Assembly: GCA_034086705.1 (NCBI GenBank)
Contig: JAXDZV010000079.1
Coordinates: 1-15,708, forward strand
Direction: 5' to 3'
Length of the DNA stretch: 15,708 nucleotides
DNA from: UMGS1225 sp034086705
GTDB taxonomy: Bacteria; Bacillota; Clostridia; Oscillospirales; CAG-272
Program-made: the position numbers and the translations under genes
Shown: positions 1-7,331 of the stretch, piece by piece
How the letters are laid out: the number at the start of each line of letters is the position of its first letter
Numbering within the stretch: the first letter of the stretch is position 1
The notes under the pieces: generated by a model
Databases searched by the model: none
The model's input: only the letters and a program-made list of their open reading frames with translations
What the model was told of the DNA's origin: nothing

Positions 1-9
1 GAGACCACC

Positions 10-60
10 CGAGTTTGTTGACTCCGGTCGGGCTGCGCCCTCCCTCCGTCAACAAACTCG
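10..60. repeat. Long palindromic extragenic element (13-bp perfect stem)
   Basis: Positions 10-22 (CGAGTTTGTTGAC) are the exact reverse complement of positions 48-60. The 25-nt GC-rich interior carries its own small hairpin, GGGC (30-33) with GCCC (37-40). Flanking GAG (1-3) and CTC (65-67) may extend the arm imperfectly. There is no T-tract next to either arm, so it does not look like a simple terminator. A REP or MITE-like dispersed palindrome is the likeliest reading, but there is only one copy in this window. Confidence 0.6.
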
Positions 61-119
61 TTTCCTCAACAATAACTCTATTGCTTTTTCAGTCTCACAT
101 CATTGACAAACGTACATTT

Positions 120-143
120 TATATAAAAAGTCTGCATGCAGAC
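120..143 (-). terminator. Terminator-like palindrome downstream of the SLH/glycosidase gene
   Basis: GTCTGCATGCAGAC (130-143) is a perfect 14-nt palindrome. Read on the minus strand it is followed at once by TTTTTATAT (129-121), the form of a short intrinsic terminator. It lies about 80 nt beyond the stop codon of the minus-strand gene. The stem is only about 5 bp around a 4-nt loop, so its strength is uncertain. Confidence 0.45.
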
Positions 144-157
144 AACGCAATACCGTA

Positions 158-189
158 CGGCGCTCCACACCAAACCGTATGGAACGCCG
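158..189 (-). other. Hairpin in the 3' untranslated region of the SLH gene
   Basis: CGGCGCTCCA (158-167) pairs with TGGAACGCCG (180-189). The single DNA mismatch becomes a G-U wobble in the minus-strand transcript, giving a 10-bp stem with a 12-nt loop. It sits between the stop codon of the minus-strand gene and the palindrome at 130-143, and may help termination or mRNA 3'-end stability. Confidence 0.4.
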
Positions 190-224
190 CACCCCTATGA
201 AACATATCGCTTACCCAAAGAAGC

Positions 225-3200
225 TCAAATTGCAAAATTCAAAATCCGCTGACAAGTATATTCGCCGATCTTAATTTCAATACACCGTATGTTTCCCTTT
301 GCCTGTGAAATTTCCAGACGGTAAACATAGCAATTTCCCTCTTTGATCCCCTGTACCGCTTGTCCTTCTATATATACCGTTTGCTGCTGTGCGGAATATA
401 CAGTCACACACCAGGTGGTTTCCCCTGAACGGCATGCGGATGCAAAATAGCTTCCGTCAAAATCCAAAATATCCTGCGCCAAAATTTTCCGAACCTGTCC
501 GATCAGCATCGGATTTGCATGATCGTAGTTACCGGTAAGATATTTTCCCTCTCCCTGTATATACAACGCATCATAATAAGTAGCAAGCAGGTCATCAACC
601 GTAACAGACAGCTGCATGTCAGTGATAAAGCGCTGCAGCTGCATTTGCAATATAGTTAAATACTCGTAATCCTCAAATCCGTCGCGAATCGCTTCCAACC
701 GAAGCGTAGGTACAGGGATATTCCGGTTGACATAGCCATCGCAGCTGACCTGTTTTCCGATTTTTTTGTAATATCCCGGGTATAGCAACATGCCGTCTCC
801 AGCATTTTCTCCCACGCCGTTTGCAAATGCCGTATACGGGTCTGTCCAGGGGTCTCTGGTATAATCTGCCTTATCACCCCAGTTGCGCGTCCATAAGGTT
901 GTTGCCCAATACAGTTCGCCGGTTACACCTACGTCTTTTTGCATCCAATGCACAATGCGCGGAGACATCAATACATCTACCAACTGGTACGTAGCTGCCG
1001 GGTACGTCGGCACTGCGCACCCATACCACCAGACTTCCTTTCCTTCTTCCTGACGCGCGCGAATCCACTCCGGTGAAACCTTGTGCCACAGCGGACAGAG
1101 TGCATTGGTCCAAGAAAACAACTCCGCAGCATGCGTTGTAACGAGATTAGGAATATCCGGGCTGAGACGTTGTGTACCTAACAGCGCGTTCTTCTCTGCA
1201 ACCGTAAGATCTGCTACCGAGTATTTTTCATCTACTATATAATAGAAGGCTTTGTCCAGCAAACCACTTTGCTCTAAAAGAGCACGCAATTTTCTGTCAT
1301 TCTCACTCGGCGTTGCGGAAGAGCTGTAATACGGAATACGGAACGCCGAACAGCTATCTTTTTCAGCAATAGGAGCAATCGCATCAAACCAGCTCTCAAC
1401 CACGGCAGACTGTGATGGTTGAACGGGAATATCCGTAGCACTAATGCGATATTTTGCAAGAAAGTCGTAGTATTGCATTTCAATTTCGTATTTTCCTTTT
1501 TCTCCCGTAAAAACATTGCGCTGTCCGTAAAACGAACCAACTTCCCACAAAGCAAACGCTGTTTTGGCAGAACTGCGCTGTGGAATTTCTATATCCCAAA
1601 CCTCAAATTTGATTGGAATATACATTATTTCTGCATCGTTGAAATGCAAAGTAACTTGTCCTGTGTAAACACCGGGGACTTGTTGTGAATCTGTCCACAC
1701 AGTGATCCAGTATCCTTGATTGGTCTGAGCGGCGATGTCCGTCTTCAGTGTATTTTCCCATTCTTCGCCGGTATAAATGGGGATCAAGGCGTCCGGGTAG
1801 AAGCCGCGTGGTAAATATGCAGCCTCCTCATATGCGAGAGGACTATACGATACTGAATGTTCAACATAGTGCTGTCTATAAAGCGAAACCGTAGAGAGTG
1901 TGTGCCCAAATTCATCCGTCAATGGGCCAACTTCAAACCATACATCCTGTGCATCCTGTGCGAAGCGAAGAATAAACTGCATTCCCTCCCCTTCATTGCG
2001 TCCTGCCTGCGCCGTTAAAACACTCCCGCGGCTTTGAGGTACGGCATTTTGCAAAAACATTTCGGTGTTCTCCACAATGTACACCGTTGGTGCATCAGCC
2101 GCTAATTCAATGCAGCGATACTCCGTTTCCGTACAATGCGAGCAGCTTCGTACCTGCTCCGTTGCAGAAACAGCTTTCCAGGCGCCGAATGCATGCCCAA
2201 GCGGTGGAATCTCTTGCTGCTCCGCTACAACCGCGCCGCAGGACACGCAACGCTCACCTTCGCTCAAACCGGAGCTTAAACACCCCGCTGCTGTCCCCGG
2301 AATCGTTATCACCGCATCATGGGTACAACTTTGCGGAATGGTTTCTTTTTCCACACTACCGCAACGCATGCACCGGCGCTGTTGTTCCGTTGCAGAAACA
2401 GTTTCCCATTTACCGAATGCATGCCCAAGCGGTGTGATCTCTTGTTGTGCCACAATAACCGTGCCGCAGGACACGCAACGCTCGCCTTCACTCAAACCTG
2501 CCTGCAAGCAAGTAGCATCAGTGCCGGGGACTGTCGCTGTACTCACATGCCGACACAGCTGTGGTTGTGCATCCAGAAAAGATGCAAATTTAAAAAAAAT
2601 GACAGCAGCCTGTGCACGTGTAGTTGGTTGCTTCGGTAAAACAAATCCGCTTCCGTCTCCTACTAAGATCCCAATGTTGGCAAGCACTGCAACAGCTTCG
2701 CGTGCCCATGTGCTGATCTGCTGTTGATCGATGAAAGAAACCGAACCTTTCCATGCTGACAAATCCAAATGCAAATTTTGCTGCATATATCTGTACAGAA
2801 AGCATGCCATTTGTTCCCGTGTGACAGCTTCGCCAATGCCAAAGCGACCACCGCCTACTCCGGCCGTTATATTCTGCGAAACAGCCCATTGAATACCGGG
2901 CACATACCAAATGGTTGCTTGCGCAGGAACGTCAACAAATGTTTGTATGGGTCCTATTTGCAAATCCTCTGCGTGCAAGGATACATAGCGATGTAACACA
3001 GTTACAAACATCTCCCGCGTTAATGTTTCATTCGGTGCAAATGTGTCTACCCCCGTTCCGCTCATCAACCCGTTTTCGTATACCCACGCAACATATGTGT
3101 GACACCAATGCCCAACAGGAACATCCGCAAACGGAAATGCAGCAGCTTGTACTCCCGTAGAAAACAACAAACTAAAAGCAATCAGAAACAACAAACAGCA

Positions 3201-3227
3201 TATTGCTTTTTTGCATATTTTTTTCAT
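225..3227 (-). CDS. Secreted SLH-anchored protein with Cys-rich repeats and GH123/DUF4091-type glycosidase region
   Basis: The 1000-residue product starts with a signal peptide (MKKICKK, then a hydrophobic core, likely cleaved after VQA near residue 28). Three S-layer homology domains follow (about 31-80, 96-148, 163-218), which in this family bind pyruvylated secondary cell-wall polymer. Next are two 76-residue Cys-rich repeats (about 225-300 and 301-372), each with CxxC pairs and an LGHAFG motif. The rest (about 380-900) resembles the GH123 catalytic family (formerly DUF4091), which includes beta-N-acetylgalactosaminidases. It has an adjacent Asp-Glu pair at D666/E667 in YYIVDEKYS, the dyad used by GH123 enzymes, and the family-like stretch RLEAIRDGFEDYEYL near 841. 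I chose ATG 3227 over an upstream ATG at 3278 because it gives a clean signal peptide and because the predicted -10 box lies at 3274-3269, downstream of 3278. The product is probably a surface glycan hydrolase acting on host or bacterial amino-sugar glycans; substrate is inferred only. Confidence 0.85.
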   Translation of the reverse strand: MKKICKKAICCLLFLIAFSLLFSTGVQAAAFPFADVPVGHWCHTYVAWVYENGLMSGTGVDTFAPNETLTREMFVTVLHRYVSLHAEDLQIGPIQTFVDVPAQATIWYVPGIQWAVSQNITAGVGGGRFGIGEAVTREQMACFLYRYMQQNLHLDLSAWKGSVSFIDQQQISTWAREAVAVLANIGILVGDGSGFVLPKQPTTRAQAAVIFFKFASFLDAQPQLCRHVSTATVPGTDATCLQAGLSEGERCVSCGTVIVAQQEITPLGHAFGKWETVSATEQQRRCMRCGSVEKETIPQSCTHDAVITIPGTAAGCLSSGLSEGERCVSCGAVVAEQQEIPPLGHAFGAWKAVSATEQVRSCSHCTETEYRCIELAADAPTVYIVENTEMFLQNAVPQSRGSVLTAQAGRNEGEGMQFILRFAQDAQDVWFEVGPLTDEFGHTLSTVSLYRQHYVEHSVSYSPLAYEEAAYLPRGFYPDALIPIYTGEEWENTLKTDIAAQTNQGYWITVWTDSQQVPGVYTGQVTLHFNDAEIMYIPIKFEVWDIEIPQRSSAKTAFALWEVGSFYGQRNVFTGEKGKYEIEMQYYDFLAKYRISATDIPVQPSQSAVVESWFDAIAPIAEKDSCSAFRIPYYSSSATPSENDRKLRALLEQSGLLDKAFYYIVDEKYSVADLTVAEKNALLGTQRLSPDIPNLVTTHAAELFSWTNALCPLWHKVSPEWIRARQEEGKEVWWYGCAVPTYPAATYQLVDVLMSPRIVHWMQKDVGVTGELYWATTLWTRNWGDKADYTRDPWTDPYTAFANGVGENAGDGMLLYPGYYKKIGKQVSCDGYVNRNIPVPTLRLEAIRDGFEDYEYLTILQMQLQRFITDMQLSVTVDDLLATYYDALYIQGEGKYLTGNYDHANPMLIGQVRKILAQDILDFDGSYFASACRSGETTWCVTVYSAQQQTVYIEGQAVQGIKEGNCYVYRLEISQAKGNIRCIEIKIGEYTCQRILNFAI
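2155..2518 (-). repeat. Two tandem 228-nt in-frame repeats (76-residue Cys-rich module)
   Basis: Matching blocks are spaced exactly 228 nt apart. For example, TTGCAGAAACA occurs at 2162 and 2390, and GAATGCATGCCCAAGCGGTG at 2187 and 2415. At protein level the units are about residues 225-300 and 301-376 of the SLH protein, each with an N-terminal C-x-H, a single Cys, a CVSCG pair, an LGHAFG motif and a second CxxC pair. The DNA similarity is still high, so the duplication is recent or maintained by recombination. Confidence 0.8.
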
Positions 3228-3268
3228 GCCTTTTATTTTCCCTTCACTATCTTGACCTTTCCAAATGC

Positions 3269-3298
3269 ATTGTACCATACTCTTTTACCGAAAATCAA
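3269..3298 (-). promoter_or_regulatory. Sigma-70-type promoter for the SLH/glycosidase gene
   Basis: On the minus strand, TTGATT (3298-3293) is followed after 18 nt by TACAAT (3274-3269). The predicted transcript start would be near 3262, leaving a leader of roughly 35 nt with GAAGGG at 3245-3240 ahead of the ATG at 3227. Confidence 0.55.
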
Positions 3299-3347
3299 TC
3301 CCCAAGGTTTTAAAAAGAATTCATATTTTCTTTTCGCACCGCGACCC

Positions 3348-3376
3348 TTGACGCAGCGAACAAAAGCGGGTATAAT
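3348..3376 (+). promoter_or_regulatory. Strong sigma-70-type promoter for the DUF2130-ribF transcription unit
   Basis: TTGACG (3348-3353) and a perfect TATAAT (3371-3376) are separated by 17 nt, the ideal spacing. The start codon of the first gene lies 50 nt downstream of the -10 box. This promoter is divergent from that of the SLH gene. Confidence 0.75.
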
Positions 3377-3426
3377 TTAGTGTAAAGCTTCGTTGCGCAA
3401 GAGCGCACAGCACGGGAGAAGATACG

Positions 3427-4695
3427 ATGCATGAAATAAAATGCCCGCGGTGCGGAGAGATATTTCAGGTAGATGAATCAGGGTACGCCGCTATTGTAAA
3501 ACAGGTGCGCGATCAGGAATTTGCAAAAGAAGTGCGTGACTGTCAAGAGAGGTACCAAAAGGAAAAAGACGATGCCATAGCACTGGCGCTGGCCAAAGAA
3601 CAAACATTGCATCAGTCTGAGATATCTGTCATGCAGCAGCGCCTGACCTCTTTAGAACTGGAAAAAAAGCAGGCCGAAACAGAGACCGCCCTGCAAGTTT
3701 CACGTGCAATCTCGCAGCAAGAGCATCTACTTGCACAAGAAAAAACAGAAAATGCTTTACTACGGGAAAAAATAGAAGGAAGCAAAGTTCAGGCGCAATT
3801 GCAGGCGAAGTCGCAGCAAGAAAAATATGAAGAACAGCTGCGGGCAAAAGATGTGCAAATTGCTTATTACAAAGATCTAAAAGCCCGTATGTCCACCAAA
3901 ATGATTGGCGAAACTTTGGAGCAACACTGCCAAAACGAATTTAATAAAATCCGTTCTGCAGGTTTTCAAAATGCATATTTTGAAAAAGACAATGATGCGC
4001 GCAACGGCAGCAAAGGAGACTACATTTTCAGAGAATATGATGTGGACGGAACTGAGTTTGTTTCGATCATGTTCGAAATGAAAAATGAAGCGGATGCCAC
4101 TGCAACTAAAAAGAAAAATGAAGACTTCCTCAAGGAATTACATCGAGATCGTACGGAAAAAAACTGTGAATATGCCGTACTTGTTTCTTTACTGGAAGCA
4201 GACAGTGAACTGTATAACACAGGAATTGTGGATGTCTCATACAAATATCCCAAGATGTATGTTATCCGGCCACAATTTTTCGTTCCTATGATCACATTGC
4301 TGCGCAATGCATCTCGCAGTGCGTTGGAATATAAAAAGCAGCTGCTTGTGGTACAAAACCAAAATATTGATATTTCTAATTTTGAAGCCGATATGATGGA
4401 TTTTAAAGAGCGATTCGGCAGAAATTACCGTTTAGCCAGTGAGAAATTTCAAAAAGCCATTGATGAAATTGACAAAACAATCGACCATTTGCAAAAGACA
4501 AAAGAAGCTCTGCTCTCCTCCGAAAATAATCTGCGTTTAGCAAACAACAAAGCGGAAGAATTAAGCATCAAAAAACTAACTGCGCACAGTCCCACTATGG
4601 CAGAAAAGTTCGCTGCCCTCCAAAATCAGCGAGCGAAGGCAGCAACACAAGATGCTGCTGTACAACAAATTTCACAGGACCATGAAACCGTATGA
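3427..4695 (+). CDS. DUF2130 family protein (coiled coil plus PD-(D/E)XK-like nuclease residues)
   Basis: This 422-residue protein matches the DUF2130 architecture. It has an N-terminal CPRCG knuckle (C6, C9) with the family-typical FQVDESGY after it, a long Gln/Glu/Lys-rich coiled coil (about 27-150), then a globular core (about 158-300) and a second helical, probably coiled-coil tail (about 320-400). In the core, GD198Y followed by FE217MK219 has the D...ExK spacing of PD-(D/E)XK nucleases, and an upstream GETLEQHCQNEF helix could supply another acidic residue. No signal peptide or membrane segment is visible, so it is probably cytosolic. GGGAGAAG just upstream of ATG 3427 is a reasonable ribosome binding site. 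Its stop overlaps the ribF start by 4 nt (ATGA). The cellular function of DUF2130 proteins is unknown to me; DNA or RNA cleavage is inferred from residues only. Confidence 0.85.
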   Translation: MHEIKCPRCGEIFQVDESGYAAIVKQVRDQEFAKEVRDCQERYQKEKDDAIALALAKEQTLHQSEISVMQQRLTSLELEKKQAETETALQVSRAISQQEHLLAQEKTENALLREKIEGSKVQAQLQAKSQQEKYEEQLRAKDVQIAYYKDLKARMSTKMIGETLEQHCQNEFNKIRSAGFQNAYFEKDNDARNGSKGDYIFREYDVDGTEFVSIMFEMKNEADATATKKKNEDFLKELHRDRTEKNCEYAVLVSLLEADSELYNTGIVDVSYKYPKMYVIRPQFFVPMITLLRNASRSALEYKKQLLVVQNQNIDISNFEADMMDFKERFGRNYRLASEKFQKAIDEIDKTIDHLQKTKEALLSSENNLRLANNKAEELSIKKLTAHSPTMAEKFAALQNQRAKAATQDAAVQQISQDHETV

Positions 4696-5630
4696 TTATT
4701 CACCAACTCACAACACCAGCACCGGTTGTATCCCAAAAGACCGTCTGTGCACTCGGCGATTTTGACGGAATACATCTTGGTCACAAACATCTGTTGGAAC
4801 GCACACGAACACTTGCAGAGCATTTGCTCGCTGTGCCTGCTGCATTTACATTTTCCGAGAATTCCAAAACTGCATTTTCGCCCGAACGCGACGTTTTATC
4901 CGATCCCGCGCAAAAAGAGCAGGCCCTGCTACGCATGGGGATGCAAATTGTTTTTTCCGTGCCGTTTGCAAGCGTACGCGAGCTCGATCCCCGCAGCTTC
5001 TTTACTGACATTTTGCTACACCGCTGTAATATAGCCGGTGTGGTTTGCGGCTTTAACTTTCATTTTGGTAAAGATGCAAAAGGCGATGCTGCTCTACTTG
5101 CTGCATTTGCGAAAGAATACAACATCGCCTATGCGTGTATCCCGGCAATCAAAGTTTGCGGGGAAACGGTCAGTTCCTCGAAAATTCGTGCGCTGTTGCA
5201 ACTGGGTGCTGTAGACCAAGCGACAGCACTGCTTGGCAGACCGTATACGATCACCGGGCGTGTCACGCGTGGTAGACGCCTTGGGCACTCTTTGGGATTT
5301 CCAACCGCTAACCTGGCTCTTCCTACCGGCATAGTTGTACCGGCAGACGGTGTCTATATTACGCGCGTACGCGTCAACGGTGCGCTATTTGACGCTGTAA
5401 CGGATATCGGCTACAAACCAACTGTATCTCACACCGGAGAAAAAATCTGCGAATCTCATTTGCTCAATGGGGAAACAGAATTGTACGGTGCAACCATCTC
5501 CGTTTCTTTTCTCAAACGTTTGCGCAACGAAATCCGTTTTCAGGATGCAGCAGACCTAACTCGACAAATTCATACAGACGTTGCAGATGCACAAGCATTT
5601 TTCAACCTGCATCCGCTGCACACCGTGTAA
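4692..5630 (+). CDS. ribF: Bifunctional riboflavin kinase / FAD synthetase
   Basis: RibF phosphorylates riboflavin to FMN and then adenylates FMN to FAD in the cytoplasm. The N-terminal adenylyltransferase domain shows GDFDGIHLGH, with the nucleotidyltransferase H28-x-G-H31 signature, a GFNFHFGKDAKGD loop (about 120-132) and SSSKIR (161-166), the family's second nucleotide-binding motif. The C-terminal kinase domain shows GFPTAN (202-207), which binds ATP-Mg, and ESHLLN (254-259), whose Glu is the expected catalytic base. The length of 312 residues is normal. The ATG overlaps the TGA of the DUF2130 gene (ATGA), so translation is probably coupled. No FMN riboswitch was recognised upstream; expression probably comes from the promoter at 3348-3376. 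Confidence 0.95.
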   Translation: MIIHQLTTPAPVVSQKTVCALGDFDGIHLGHKHLLERTRTLAEHLLAVPAAFTFSENSKTAFSPERDVLSDPAQKEQALLRMGMQIVFSVPFASVRELDPRSFFTDILLHRCNIAGVVCGFNFHFGKDAKGDAALLAAFAKEYNIAYACIPAIKVCGETVSSSKIRALLQLGAVDQATALLGRPYTITGRVTRGRRLGHSLGFPTANLALPTGIVVPADGVYITRVRVNGALFDAVTDIGYKPTVSHTGEKICESHLLNGETELYGATISVSFLKRLRNEIRFQDAADLTRQIHTDVADAQAFFNLHPLHTV

Positions 5631-5672
5631 TGTAAGAAGCCGTTTATTACAAAAGGAAAGGAATGCAAATCT

Positions 5673-7184
5673 ATGAAACGCTCCAAAGCCACCCGCTTTC
5701 TTCGCCTTGGCAGCATCGTATTCGCTCTGCTTGTGCTAATCCTGTCTGCGGTGCCTGCCCATGCAGAACTGCAACAAATGCCTGAAATCATCGGCTCTGC
5801 CTACTGCGTATACAACCTGAGCCAAGATATGTTGCTGTACAGTGAAAACTATGATGCCGTTATTGCGCCGTCAGCAACTGTAAAGATCATGTCTGGCATT
5901 TTGGCTTTTGAATATTTCCAAGGACACACTGACGATATTGTCACCGTTTCTGAAGAAGCGCTGCGCGGTGTCTCAGGCAATATGATGAGTCCTGCTCTGA
6001 AAGCGGGAGAACAAATCAGTGCAGATAGCTTACTGCGTGCTTTAATCATTAATAACTGTAACGATGCTGCCCATGTGCTGGCATATGAAGTCGCCGGCTC
6101 TATCACTGCCTTCGTTAACAAAATGAATGAAAAGGCACGTGAGCTCGGGTGCAGCAATACGTTCTTTGTCAATCCGACAGGTATGGATGACAATAACATG
6201 CATACGACTGTACACGATTTGGTCTTAATTTGTCAGTACGCCGCAAAAAACGTTGAATATCTCGAGCTAACATCCACAGATCACTGCGTACTTCCGGCCA
6301 CAAATTTTTCCGAAGAACGCAGCATCAGCAATAGGAATCATCTGGTCAGCACTGTTTATTACACAAAGTATTATGATGTACTCGCCAAAGGTATGAACGC
6401 CGGCGCAACCGATGCAGGCGGTTATTGTGTAGTCGGGCTTGTTAGAAGATATGGGATAAATTATCTTGCTATTGTCATGAATTCCACATATGACAGCGAA
6501 ATAGACTACCATTACTGTTATCGGGACCTCCGACGGTTGCTTGACTGGGCATATGAAAATTACAGCTATGTTAATTTGGTAGATACTACAACAATGATTG
6601 CAGAAATGCCTGTCACACTTTCTGCCTCTGCCGACCACGTTACATTATTGCCAGGGCGCTCCGTTGAAATATACCTACCGGCTGATGCAGATGTACAGAA
6701 TGATGTTTCTTTAACCTATACACTGCTTGGATCTGAAATGCAGGCGCCCATCAAAGAAGGAGACATTGCCGGCATTTTAACTGCAAAGTATAAGGGAAAT
6801 CTCGTTGCCACCATTCCGTTAATTGCCAAAAACTCCATGTCGCGTTCTACGTTTCTCGGCATCATGGCATGGATAAAAGCAGCTTTGCCTTATATTCTGG
6901 CAGCCGTTGGCATTCTTTTGATATTGGTACTCGGCTTAATTGCGTTTGCTGTGCTGCTACGTGCTAAAAACAAACGTGCAGCCGCCATCCGACGCAGAAA
7001 GTATATCGGAAAAGCGATGGAAAAGGAGAAGCGCCAGCATAAAACCGGTAGTCACAAATCTTCATCCTCAAACGGGAAAACACTCGCCGGCGAGCGCCCA
7101 AGCCGTCCCACTGTTAAAAGCCGTCCGAGCGCACCACAGGATGCACAAAAAACAAACGTCCCCCCAAAAAATAAATCTGAATAA
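5673..7184 (+). CDS. Peptidase S11 (DacA/PBP5-like) homologue with degenerate active site
   Basis: The 503-residue product has a signal peptide (1-31, AHA near the end) and a D-Ala-D-Ala carboxypeptidase-like domain (about 36-290). A PBP5-type second domain (about 305-388), a transmembrane helix (about 404-430) and a basic, Ser/Pro-rich tail of about 70 residues predicted to be cytoplasmic follow. The fold is recognisable (NPTGMDD, GNMM, DAGGYC), yet all three penicillin-binding motifs differ. The SxxK serine is Ala (APSATVKIM: A68 with K71 kept). SxN is N128-C129-N130. KTG is N242-A243-G244. In active family members these are catalytic, so acylation by peptidoglycan or beta-lactams is not expected unless S67 substitutes. 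It may be a structural or peptidoglycan-binding paralogue at the membrane. ATG 5673 lies 42 nt after ribF, with AAAGGAAAGGA upstream. A nearby ATG at 5663 is out of frame. Confidence 0.88.
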   Translation: MKRSKATRFLRLGSIVFALLVLILSAVPAHAELQQMPEIIGSAYCVYNLSQDMLLYSENYDAVIAPSATVKIMSGILAFEYFQGHTDDIVTVSEEALRGVSGNMMSPALKAGEQISADSLLRALIINNCNDAAHVLAYEVAGSITAFVNKMNEKARELGCSNTFFVNPTGMDDNNMHTTVHDLVLICQYAAKNVEYLELTSTDHCVLPATNFSEERSISNRNHLVSTVYYTKYYDVLAKGMNAGATDAGGYCVVGLVRRYGINYLAIVMNSTYDSEIDYHYCYRDLRRLLDWAYENYSYVNLVDTTTMIAEMPVTLSASADHVTLLPGRSVEIYLPADADVQNDVSLTYTLLGSEMQAPIKEGDIAGILTAKYKGNLVATIPLIAKNSMSRSTFLGIMAWIKAALPYILAAVGILLILVLGLIAFAVLLRAKNKRAAAIRRRKYIGKAMEKEKRQHKTGSHKSSSSNGKTLAGERPSRPTVKSRPSAPQDAQKTNVPPKNKSE

Positions 7185-7189
7185 GCTTT

Positions 7190-7234
7190 CTCCCCCGATG
7201 CACATGTTTGCACACATGTATGGCACCGGGGGAG
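7190..7234 (+). terminator. Possible terminator or 3' hairpin after the S11-like gene
   Basis: CTCCCCCG (7190-7197) pairs perfectly with CGGGGGAG (7227-7234), enclosing a loop that has its own ACATG/CATGT pair. A run of seven T lies at 7255-7261, about 20 nt beyond the stem, too far for a textbook intrinsic terminator. It begins 6 nt after the stop codon, and a new promoter follows at 7271, which fits a transcription-unit boundary. Confidence 0.45.
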
Positions 7235-7270
7235 CGTTTGCAATTCAGTGGCTGTTTTTTTCAAAAACAC

Positions 7271-7298
7271 TTTACATTTGCATGAAAAACTGTATAAT
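7271..7298 (+). promoter_or_regulatory. Sigma-70-type promoter for the TIM-barrel isomerase gene
   Basis: TTTACA (7271-7276) and a perfect TATAAT (7293-7298) are 16 nt apart. The start codon at 7332 follows with GGAG (7320-7323) as ribosome binding site. Confidence 0.7.
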
Positions 7299-7331
7299 AG
7301 AGAAGAAATCATATGAAACGGAGAAAAAAGT

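Noticed and set aside
2065..2727. Long plus-strand reading frame (220 codons) opposite the SLH gene
   Set aside because: It is a Cys/Ser-rich shadow of the repeat and SLH coding region, with no ribosome binding site or family resemblance. The minus-strand reading has clear domains.
3228..3278. Upstream ATG at 3278 as start of the SLH protein
   Set aside because: It would place hydrophilic residues before the signal peptide, and the predicted -10 box lies downstream of it.
3377..3426. Possible FMN riboswitch ahead of the ribF unit
   Set aside because: The leader is only about 45 nt and shows none of the conserved RFN-element structure; ribF itself is internal to the operon.
6267..6638. 123-codon minus-strand frame opposite the S11-like gene
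   Set aside because: It is a shadow frame. The hydrophobic content reflects the complementary strand of a secreted-protein gene.
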